Shown here: positions 33,335 to 41,093 of the stretch, one piece after another
Layout: every line of letters starts with the position of its first letter
How positions within the stretch are numbered: the first letter of the stretch is position 1
Origin: an uncultured bacterium
GTDB taxonomy: Bacteria; Latescibacterota; UBA2968; UBA8231
Direction: 5' to 3'
Assembly (NCBI GenBank): GCA_937942165.1
Contig: CALDFW010000070.1
Coordinates: forward strand, 1-44,200
DNA: 44,200 nt
Position numbers and translations under genes: made by a program
Notes under the pieces: model-generated
The model's database searches: none
What the model was told of the DNA's origin: nothing
Seen by the model: only the letters and a program-made list of their open reading frames with translations

Positions 33335-36034
33335 CTACATGGACACTCCTAACAGGCCGCGCGCAAACTGAAAGTCCGCGTTGCCCTGCCGGCGCGCTTT
33401 CGCTTCGTGACGGCGTGAAGCAGCTCGTGCGAGCAGCGCTAGTAGCTGCGCCGGCCACTCCTCGGGATCCTCTCCGAGTGCTATATCCATATCCTGTCCA
33501 AACTGCGCTTGAACGCGACTGTCGGCTGAGAACTGCAGCACTGGAACGAGCGGATGTCCCTGCAGCGGATGCTCGCCGGCGTGCACCAGCATGAGCTCGA
33601 CCCCTGTTGCTGCCAAACCGGTCAGCGTTTCCGTCCAGTGTTCGGTCTGTGATTCCATAATGTGCAGCCCCGGACTGGGTGCACGTTCTCCATACGCCAA
33701 TGAAGGTCGAGGCTCAATGCCGACGAGTCCACCATCGACAAAAACGGGCTCTGTTAGGAGTGCGTCGTTGGCCGGGGAGACTACGAGTCCGCCACTGCCG
33801 GCAATCCATCGCGTCAGTTTCTCCATAGCTTCAGCGACGCCCGTGGGTAGCGGGCCGGAGCTCAGGAGCGCCACGCGTAATGCATCGATGCCGACCGCGT
33901 TTTTTTCCGGTGGATCGAGCTCTCTAACTGCATTGGTAAAGTAGGACTCCACTCGCTCGATTACGGCGTCGATGCCGCCATCCATCTGCACGCTCGCCCA
34001 ACCAAAGTCTTGCTCTTCAACTTCCAGAGAGCGCAGCTGCTGACGCATGTAATCATTGTGCGTCTTTTCACAGCCGTGTTCCAAGAGCAGGGCAGGGCCC
34101 ACCATAGGGTGGAGCAGATAGCTAACCATAGAGCGAGAAAACATTTCTTCGGCGGTTGTTCCTGCGACCCCACAGCCCTCCGTGTGCACTAGTGCAACAA
34201 AGCGGGAGATACCGCGATCGCTGCCCAGTCCGCGTTCGTTGAGGCGTTCTGCAATCATGCGAGCGATCTGTCCTGAACACAAACTGGTTGGCAGAATCAG
34301 TCCCACGCGGTCGCTGGTCGAGAGGGAGCCATTGCGCATGGCCTCGATTTCGACGGCGGGTATTTCATCCACGTCGGGACGCATCCCGTAGCCGTTAGGT
34401 GCAGTAGCATTGCGCAGAGCCTCGAGTGCATCCCCATTTTTCTGGGGCCAGTTGCGCCATATTTGCACCTGCGCGTGTCCAGCTTTCTCGCCCTTTGAAC
34501 GTTGGCCTCCGGCCACGGCTACAGTCAGGTCTAGAGTAGACGAGCCTAGCGCATCCATGGAAATGCCGTCCTGATACGCGCCGGCGTTTACATCCATATC
34601 GCGCTCGAGCATGTTATAGCGCTGTGTGGTCGTCACTACTTTGAGCGTGGGGACAAAGGGAAAGTTAGTTATAGAGCCATTGCCGGTGACAAAGAAAATG
34701 GCGTTACAGCCCGAAGCAACCTGTCCGGCGATACTCTCTAGGTCGTTGCCAGGACTGTCCATAAAGTAGTAGCCCGGCTCGCGCATCGGTTCGCCGTATT
34801 CGATACAGTAGTCGAGCTGCACGTCGGGATGGCGTTTCATGGCGGCGCCGATTGATTTCAGCACAATATTATACAATCCGCGAAACTTATTGCCCCCTGA
34901 AGGATTTCCCTCTGCCGATTCGCCGTGCCAGGCGACGCGGTCTTTAAAGCGTGCGACCATATCCAAAAAGCGCTGTGCCGTATCGACGTCGCGGACGTTT
35001 TGTAGGACATAAGGTTCAGCTCCTATCAATTCGTCTGTTTCTGCTAAGTTTGCTCCTCCACCATAGCGAATCACCTCTTTCGCCACCCAAGACACCAACG
35101 GATTACCCGATACGCCAGAAAAGGCATCTGAGCCGCCGCACTGTAGGGCAATGCGCAGATGTGCTAGTGACTCCGCGGTGCGTTTATTGGCATCGACTAC
35201 GGGAAACCAAGCGCGAATTTGCGCTTCTGCCGTTTCTAACTGATCTATAAAATCGCGCTCTATGCGCATAAAGCGGTGCGGAACGGCGTCCAGCGCATAG
35301 CCGTTCTCTTCCATGTAGGCGCGCAGAGATTCGTTGTTGATTGCTTCGCTACCGTAGTCAACGGCGAGTACGGCGCCGACGTTGGGGTGGACCATAAATC
35401 CAGCCAGCGTGCGGAGTAGGAGTGTGCGATTGTTGGGTTCGGATCGGCTGCCCCCTTCGGTATGGGCTACTGCTACGACGCCGTCGATGTGGTCGTGGCT
35501 AGCTGCAATCTTATGCGTCAGCGCTGCCAGCTGACGCGCAAAGCCGGTTGTGCGTGACGAAGTGCCCAGCACTACGATAAAATTCCGGGTACCCACGCCG
35601 CGTCCACCGGGACGTCTGTAGCCCATAAAAGTTCGCTCTTGGGTATGGGGGGCTAGCGGCTTGCCGGGTGCGAAATTTTCGCGGTCTAAGACGTAGGGTT
35701 GGATATGGTCTGCAAAATTGGCCGCAGGAGGTAGGGCAAAGTCGATCGTGCGGCCGCCGAGAGCCTCTAACATGCCTGCGTTGCACAGGTAATTCCCCGG
35801 ATCAATATCGTGTAGAGCTCGGCCAAAGGGCAGGCCCCAAGAGCGCAGCGTATCGCCTCGTTCAATGCGATTAACGGCGAACCGGTGACCTTCCATCACG
35901 GTATAATCGAGTTGAAAAGTGTCATCGCCATACCGAACTGCGCTGCCTGCTTCTAAGCGCTGAACGGCAATAGCAACGTTGTCGCCCGGAAGGGGGAGGC
36001 GACCGATCTGTGAAAAATCGAAAGTTTGACTCAT
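33335..36034 (-). CDS. Tandem UxaA/GarD-like dehydratase (internally duplicated)
   Basis: An 899-residue protein, far longer than the roughly 500-residue UxaA and GarD dehydratases. Order: SAF-like N-terminal domain (about 1-95); UxaA-type central domain copy 1 (about 140-290); C-terminal lobe copy 1 (about 295-550); second central-domain copy (about 573-700); second, shorter lobe (about 715-860). Copy 1 of the central domain has HTEGGS (191-196) and DYGSE (226-230), lacking Cys. Copy 2 has LCSG (585-588), HTEGCG (617-622) and HGCE (653-656), the family pattern. Copy 1 of the lobe keeps CGGSDAFSG (299-307) and MDSPGND; copy 2 does not. So each half seems to keep one part of a composite site. 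It would dehydrate a sugar acid such as altronate or galactarate. It follows a chorismate synthase-like gene by 8 bases. ATG 36034 has GAGGAA upstream. Confidence 0.85.
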   Translation of the reverse strand: MSQTFDFSQIGRLPLPGDNVAIAVQRLEAGSAVRYGDDTFQLDYTVMEGHRFAVNRIERGDTLRSWGLPFGRALHDIDPGNYLCNAGMLEALGGRTIDFALPPAANFADHIQPYVLDRENFAPGKPLAPHTQERTFMGYRRPGGRGVGTRNFIVVLGTSSRTTGFARQLAALTHKIAASHDHIDGVVAVAHTEGGSRSEPNNRTLLLRTLAGFMVHPNVGAVLAVDYGSEAINNESLRAYMEENGYALDAVPHRFMRIERDFIDQLETAEAQIRAWFPVVDANKRTAESLAHLRIALQCGGSDAFSGVSGNPLVSWVAKEVIRYGGGANLAETDELIGAEPYVLQNVRDVDTAQRFLDMVARFKDRVAWHGESAEGNPSGGNKFRGLYNIVLKSIGAAMKRHPDVQLDYCIEYGEPMREPGYYFMDSPGNDLESIAGQVASGCNAIFFVTGNGSITNFPFVPTLKVVTTTQRYNMLERDMDVNAGAYQDGISMDALGSSTLDLTVAVAGGQRSKGEKAGHAQVQIWRNWPQKNGDALEALRNATAPNGYGMRPDVDEIPAVEIEAMRNGSLSTSDRVGLILPTSLCSGQIARMIAERLNERGLGSDRGISRFVALVHTEGCGVAGTTAEEMFSRSMVSYLLHPMVGPALLLEHGCEKTHNDYMRQQLRSLEVEEQDFGWASVQMDGGIDAVIERVESYFTNAVRELDPPEKNAVGIDALRVALLSSGPLPTGVAEAMEKLTRWIAGSGGLVVSPANDALLTEPVFVDGGLVGIEPRPSLAYGERAPSPGLHIMESQTEHWTETLTGLAATGVELMLVHAGEHPLQGHPLVPVLQFSADSRVQAQFGQDMDIALGEDPEEWPAQLLALLARAASRRHEAKARRQGNADFQFARGLLGVSM

Positions 36035-36042
36035 ATCGTTCC

Positions 36043-37287
36043 TCAGAAAAGCTTGAATTGATCGGGGTCGATCAGATTGGCCTGTCGGGCCAACACGCCG
36101 TTGAGCAGCTCAATGGCCAGACGAGATTCTAGCGTGACGCCGGCTCGTACGCCGAGGCAGGGATCATGGCGTCCTTTGCGCAGTTCGAAATCAATTTCGG
36201 TAAAATCTTTGCGCACGGACTGCTGTGTCAGGGCAATGGTTGAAGTTGGTTTAAAGCTCACGCGGCAGACGAGCGGAGTGCCCGTCGTAATGCCGCCGAG
36301 TAGGCCACCGTGATTGTTGCTCGCATAGCCGCTCATCCGAATGGGATCGTTGTTTTCGCTTCCGAGCCGTTCGGCCACCGCGTTGCCCGATCCAATTTCG
36401 CAGCTCTGAACGGCATGCAGTCCGCCTAAACTGCCCATTAAACGGATTTTGAGGCTGTCGTAGAGGGGGGCGCCGACTAGGGCCGGAACGTTTACGGCGA
36501 CAACTTCTACCGCAGATCCAAGCGAATCCTTTGCCTTGCGCGTCTGTGCAATAAGAGCAGCCGCGTCGCTGATAAAGTCTCCGTCGACAGAATAGAGGTC
36601 GGCTCCGGCCAGTTCCTTCTCAAGTGCCTGTGCAGCTTCGGGGGCTAAGCTGCCATCCGGCGAGCATAGATCAGCTATCCGATCGACCAAACTTTTTCTG
36701 GCGCGAAGGGGACCGACTTGGCAAATGGAGGAAAAAATATGCGTGTTGAAATGCTCGTGCAGCACGGTGCGTGCGATAGAGCCGCCGATAACGTCTGAAA
36801 TGGTCGATCGATAGCTGGATCGTCCTCCCCCGCGCACGTCTACGTGGCCGCTTGACTGATAGTGTTTCACCAAGTCAGTGTGGCCTGGACGCACTTCTCC
36901 TTGTTGGCCAGAAAACTGCTCATAATCGGCGGATCGCTTGGCCGCTGAAAGTACGATCGCAGCGATGGGTTCTCCCGTGCTATAGCCGGCTTCATACGCC
37001 TGGGTCTGTAGCGAGAGCTCTCCCATTTCTAAAGAGAGTTTTGGCCCTGCTAAGAGGCGTTCGTGGTCATCGGAATACAAGCCCGAGAGAAATATGACCT
37101 TGTCGTCCTCACGGCGCGGCGTACCCAGTTTATTACTGCCCGGTCGTCGTCGATCCAAAAAGTGCTGCACGCGGGAACGCTCTATCCACGTGCCGGGTGG
37201 ACAGCCGAACACGGTTGTAGATATGGCCGGTCCATGTGATTCCCCTGCGCCCGCTACGCCAAAGAGGGGGCCTCCCAGAATTTCCAT
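36043..37287 (-). CDS. aroC: Chorismate synthase (divergent)
   Basis: ATG at 37287 (414 residues) lies 7 bases after AAGGA, so I prefer it to the ATG two codons earlier and to the longer frame. AroC hallmarks are present but altered. GAGESHGPAI has the catalytic His17-type residue; FLDRRRPGSNKLGTPRREDD, EVRPGHTDLVKHY, RGGGRSSYRST (usually RSSARET), YASNNHGGLLGGI and GRHDPC are further conserved blocks. It converts EPSP to chorismate with reduced FMN. The middle has longer, unfamiliar segments (about 190-250), and SSARET reads SSYRST. It may be the only AroC of the cell or a paralogue. It shares a transcript with the UxaA-like gene (8 bases apart). Confidence 0.86.
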   Translation of the reverse strand: MEILGGPLFGVAGAGESHGPAISTTVFGCPPGTWIERSRVQHFLDRRRPGSNKLGTPRREDDKVIFLSGLYSDDHERLLAGPKLSLEMGELSLQTQAYEAGYSTGEPIAAIVLSAAKRSADYEQFSGQQGEVRPGHTDLVKHYQSSGHVDVRGGGRSSYRSTISDVIGGSIARTVLHEHFNTHIFSSICQVGPLRARKSLVDRIADLCSPDGSLAPEAAQALEKELAGADLYSVDGDFISDAAALIAQTRKAKDSLGSAVEVVAVNVPALVGAPLYDSLKIRLMGSLGGLHAVQSCEIGSGNAVAERLGSENNDPIRMSGYASNNHGGLLGGITTGTPLVCRVSFKPTSTIALTQQSVRKDFTEIDFELRKGRHDPCLGVRAGVTLESRLAIELLNGVLARQANLIDPDQFKLF

Positions 37288-37597
37288 ATACATTTCCTTT
37301 TTTAGCAAATGAAATGTACGATTTGCGGTGCGGTGAATCAATTCGTGTATGCCGCAGGGTGTAGCGGCGATACGCTCCAGTCGTCTCGCCCTACAGAATA
37401 GATGTACTGCGTAGGCATAAGTGCTTTATTGAGAAAGGATTTATTGCTTGGTAATGACCATACGTTTTTTTACTATCTTTACTGTCTATGACAACGTGGT
37501 TCAGAGGGTTGTGCGACATTGCCGCCTTCTGCGTGTGAACTTCCAATATATTTTCTCACGGTCCTTTGAAAGCAGCCTTAACAAAGGTGATTGAGTA
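37288..37597. promoter_or_regulatory. Divergent intergenic region upstream of response regulator gene
   Basis: About 310 bases between aroC (minus) and the response-regulator gene (plus). On the plus strand TTGGTA (37448-37453) and TACTAT (37471-37476), 17 bases apart, form a plausible sigma-70 promoter, leaving a leader of about 115 bases. AAAGGTG before the ATG at 37598 serves as ribosome site. I see no other structured element. Confidence 0.4.
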
Positions 37598-39661
37598 ATG
37601 AGAGTGTTACTTGCCGAAGATGCTCAGGGAATGCGCAAGCTCATTAGCACGATGTTGCAGGGTATGGGAGCTCAAGAGATTATCGAAGCTGGCGACGGTT
37701 CTGAAGCGTGGGATCAGTTGGGCAATAACGACGTAGATCTCGTGCTAACCGACTGGAATATGCCGTCAGTAGATGGTTTGGAGTTTGTTGAAAGGGTGCG
37801 CGGATCTGCCGAATTTGACGATCTTCCCGTAATTATGTTCACGGCACGTGCGACAAAAGAAGATGTCCTGAAAGCGCTGCAGTCGGGTGTGGATACATAC
37901 ATAACTAAACCCTTTACGCCACAGGAACTATCCGCAAAGATCAAGGCTGTTTTTAACCGCCGAGGAAAGACGGCTATCCAACGCATTTTCTCCGAAACAG
38001 CACTGATTATTCGCGAGGATACCTTTCCACTCATCCTCATTGGTGAGGCCAATGCCAATCCAAGTCAAATTGCTCATGAAGCGAATAGATCAGTTGCTAA
38101 CTTTCTTTCTGCAATTACAAGCGCTGTGCAACGGGTTGATGACAGAACGCCCGACTACAAAGTGGGCTACACGGTTTCCGACAGTACGAGAGATCTCAGT
38201 AAGCTCATGCACGCGGGAGGCGACCGTGTGAAAATGGTAGTTATTTCCTCAAAGTTGCCCGGAGGGGGAATTACCCTAGCTCGAATGGCGAGCATCAACA
38301 ATCGCGGTTCAATGCGGATTTTTGTCGCCTGTGATAGTGAAAGCGAACTGGCGGATAAAGATCGTGCTCAATTAGAGCGCCTTGATGTATCTATCTTCGA
38401 TCGACAGCATATGTTTCGAGATAATTTTGAGCAGCTAGTGACCGAAACAATTGTGTCTGCTATGAGTGAAGATACGCCCTCAGAGTTGCCTTCACCTGCA
38501 GAGATTCGCAAGCGTATTGAAAACGATGTGCGCAACATGGTAGATTTGCCTGTTTTACCTCAGGTCTATCACGATATCATGGCGTTAGACAAAGACGAAG
38601 ACAGTGAGATTCAAGACTGGGTTACCGCCGTAGAAACGGATCCGCTCACGCAGGCACAGGTCATTCGCCGAACTAGATCCCCTCTGTACGGTTTTAAAGG
38701 GGAGATTAATGATGTGAACAAGGCCGTTATTCTGCTTGGCAAGAATACGGTTAAAGAGATCGTAGCTTCAAGTGCGGTAAAGCGGTCGTTTGCAGGGATT
38801 GAAGAGCAGGGTTTTAGCATTGAGGACTATTGGTTGCACAGCGTGGCCGTTGCGATTGCTGCGCGCATAATTTCCTTTGTGTACGACGAGCAAAAGTGGA
38901 CCGCTCAAAACAAAAAAGACTTTGAAGAGTTGGATCTGGGAGAAGAAGCCGTAGCGGCATTAAAAGAAGCACGACTTTGGGAAAAATTTGCATTCCCTAT
39001 AGACCAGCTAGATCCTTTTGTCGGTGGCATGATGCACGATATTGGCAAGGTGGCTTTGGTGCAGTGTTATCCCGGTATCTTCCCTCTTATTATGAGCGAG
39101 ATGGAAGCGCAAAAATGGAATGTTCCCATGTTTGTGGGAGAGGGCGTTCTGGCTGGAGGAGCAAACCATAATTTAGTGGGTCGCGTGCTCTCAGAATCGT
39201 GGAAGCTGGGTTCGGGTTTAGCTGAGATGATTGAGTCTCATCACAGCCCTTCTTCAAGCGATTTATTCTCTCAGATGATTTCGCTGGCGGATTTTATGGC
39301 GGGCTGCACTTTTCCCTATCCCAAAAATAGCACTTACCCCATGGCGGGTTTTCTCGATGACGCGAGTCTATCTGCCAAATCAAAGGAACCGCCTGAGATA
39401 GATCTGGATTTCGAGGACGAAGGCGAGACAGAGGATCAGGCGCCTGAAAAAGGTGCAGAAGAAGAGGAAAAAGCGGAACAGGTCGGAGGGTATAAAAATG
39501 GAGCCTATTCTGGGTTGAGTCGGGAAGAGGCGGTGCATTATTTTTTACCCAAAGCAACGCTACACACCGCAGGTGGAGATCTAAATGCGCTGATACATAT
39601 CGCGCGCCTTATTAAACCTACGGTCCTGAGAATAGTAAACGAAATGCGTAAGGGAAGTTAA
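37598..39661 (+). CDS. Receiver-pseudoreceiver-HDOD signalling protein
   Basis: A 687-residue protein. Residues 1-120 form a CheY-type receiver with E7/D8, phospho-acceptor Asp52 (LTDWNMP), Thr82-type FTAR and Lys104 (YITKPF). Residues about 143-285 have alternating hydrophobic strands and a PGGG segment like a receiver, but without the acidic pocket, so they may be a degenerate receiver. An HDOD domain begins at about 305 (RNMVDLPVLPQVYHDIM). It includes LHSVAVA (His414), MMHDIGK (His480-Asp481) and SHHSP (548-549), so a metal site of HD type may be intact. An acidic insert of about 30 residues lies at 600-630. HDOD proteins regulate motility and c-di-GMP pathways in proteobacteria. It is followed after 45 bases by the CheR fusion gene, probably in one unit. 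Confidence 0.88.
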   Translation: MRVLLAEDAQGMRKLISTMLQGMGAQEIIEAGDGSEAWDQLGNNDVDLVLTDWNMPSVDGLEFVERVRGSAEFDDLPVIMFTARATKEDVLKALQSGVDTYITKPFTPQELSAKIKAVFNRRGKTAIQRIFSETALIIREDTFPLILIGEANANPSQIAHEANRSVANFLSAITSAVQRVDDRTPDYKVGYTVSDSTRDLSKLMHAGGDRVKMVVISSKLPGGGITLARMASINNRGSMRIFVACDSESELADKDRAQLERLDVSIFDRQHMFRDNFEQLVTETIVSAMSEDTPSELPSPAEIRKRIENDVRNMVDLPVLPQVYHDIMALDKDEDSEIQDWVTAVETDPLTQAQVIRRTRSPLYGFKGEINDVNKAVILLGKNTVKEIVASSAVKRSFAGIEEQGFSIEDYWLHSVAVAIAARIISFVYDEQKWTAQNKKDFEELDLGEEAVAALKEARLWEKFAFPIDQLDPFVGGMMHDIGKVALVQCYPGIFPLIMSEMEAQKWNVPMFVGEGVLAGGANHNLVGRVLSESWKLGSGLAEMIESHHSPSSSDLFSQMISLADFMAGCTFPYPKNSTYPMAGFLDDASLSAKSKEPPEIDLDFEDEGETEDQAPEKGAEEEEKAEQVGGYKNGAYSGLSREEAVHYFLPKATLHTAGGDLNALIHIARLIKPTVLRIVNEMRKGS

Positions 39662-39706
39662 AGAACTATTTTCGCAGTTTAGAGCAGGCGGTAAACGGGG
39701 AAATTA

Positions 39707-41056
39707 ATGATCCAAAATACATCTTTTCTAGGTGAAGAAGAGCGGACTGAGCTTGTTGATTATTTGTATAATAAGACGGGCATAGACTATGCTGAGGCCG
39801 TGTTTGAATCGCTCGACGCATGTGTGCGACGGCGCGCTAAGTCGGTAGGAATAGAAAACGCCGCTCTGTATGTTAAATACGTGAAGGATGAACGCAGCTG
39901 CGGAGCCGAGTTGATGTATCTCATGGAGCCGGTGTCGACAGGCGAGACTTTTTTCTTTCGGCATGCAAATCAGATTAAGGCATTTACAAAGCTCATGGTC
40001 CAGATGGTCGCTGACCAGCGCGCCAGCGGAGATCGTAGCTTAAAGATTTGGGTCGCAGCCTGTTCTACCGGTGAAGAGCCCTATTCCTTGGCTATGATCG
40101 TGAAGGACCTAATTGGAGACGAGAATGATTGGGATATCATTCTGAAAGCCACCGATATAATCCCCCAGCGCATCGAGAAGGCGCGCACGGCGCGCTTTTC
40201 TGAACGCAGCATACGTCACGTAGATGAAGAGCACGTCGCAAAATATTTTACGGCGAATTCCGAAGGAGATATGCCCTATGCCCTCTGCGATGAGGTCGCG
40301 TCTATGGTGGAGTTTCACGCTGCTAGTTTAGTCTCTGTCTCAGAGGAGGAAACAAACAATCAGTACGACGTTGTATTTTGTCGCAACGTGTTAGGCTTCC
40401 TTGACGAGACGGCCAAGAAAAAAGCGCTATCGACTCTACACGACCGATTGAAGCCGGGCGGTTATTTGGTATTGGGACCTGCTGAGTCTCCGAGTGGATT
40501 GAGCGATGCGTTTCAGCGCTGTCCTTATTCTGTGCACAACTTTTTTAAGAAGCCCGAAAATCCGGTCGGTAATGGGCAAAGAGCAGAGGCGTCCGCTGCT
40601 ATGACAGAGGACCTGTTCGCCGCAAAACGGCTACCGCATCTAATAGACCTCGTCCAGTTTATCGATCGTGGAACGTGCGATATCAGAGTCGATATTGATT
40701 CATCGCTCAGCAGTGCTATCGAGATGTTGAGTGCTGTTGCCGATGCGTTAAACGCGCTTCAGGATGATACTAAACTGACCGCAGAAGCGCGTGAAAAAAT
40801 CGAGCAAATGGATCAGCAGTTTATGCGGGCAATGCTCTTTTTGCAGGTCGGGGACCGCATAACGCAGAAATCTGAGGCGCTGCGTGCGTCGCTACAAGAG
40901 CTATCGGATTACCTAATAGGGGACGACGCTGAAGCGCCAGATTTGAACGTTAGCATCTCTAGCTTTGATGAGAATATATTACCTGCTAAAAGTGATGAAG
41001 AGCGCGACGAGAATGCGATGTCGCAGGATGATATTGATGCGCTATTTGGCTCTTAG
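39707..41056 (+). CDS. CheR methyltransferase fused to a CheZ-like segment with CheY-docking tail
   Basis: A 449-residue protein. Residues 1-280 are CheR: an N-terminal helical domain, VSTGETFFFRH (77-86), the SAM motif VAACSTGEEPYSLAM (116-130), ATD (148-150) and VVFCRNVLGF (222-231). Residues 300-405 are helical. LQVGDRITQKSEAL (379-392) has the D-x-x-x-Q pattern (Asp383, Gln387) of the CheZ phosphatase motif (E. coli Asp143 and Gln147). The last 12 residues, MSQDDIDALFGS, closely resemble the FliM N-terminal CheY-binding peptide and the CheZ C-terminus. So it may methylate receptors and also bind and dephosphorylate CheY-P; that is inference. GGGGA lies before the ATG. CheA, CheW and receptors are not in the window. 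Confidence 0.85.
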   Translation: MIQNTSFLGEEERTELVDYLYNKTGIDYAEAVFESLDACVRRRAKSVGIENAALYVKYVKDERSCGAELMYLMEPVSTGETFFFRHANQIKAFTKLMVQMVADQRASGDRSLKIWVAACSTGEEPYSLAMIVKDLIGDENDWDIILKATDIIPQRIEKARTARFSERSIRHVDEEHVAKYFTANSEGDMPYALCDEVASMVEFHAASLVSVSEEETNNQYDVVFCRNVLGFLDETAKKKALSTLHDRLKPGGYLVLGPAESPSGLSDAFQRCPYSVHNFFKKPENPVGNGQRAEASAAMTEDLFAAKRLPHLIDLVQFIDRGTCDIRVDIDSSLSSAIEMLSAVADALNALQDDTKLTAEAREKIEQMDQQFMRAMLFLQVGDRITQKSEALRASLQELSDYLIGDDAEAPDLNVSISSFDENILPAKSDEERDENAMSQDDIDALFGS

Positions 41057-41093
41057 GTCCAATAGCAATATTCTGCGCGTAGGGGGTTTGGCG

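Noticed and set aside
33335-36034. Two adjacent uxaA genes joined by a missed stop or frameshift
   Set aside because: The reading frame is continuous with no internal ribosome site at the junction, and the second half lacks its own SAF domain.
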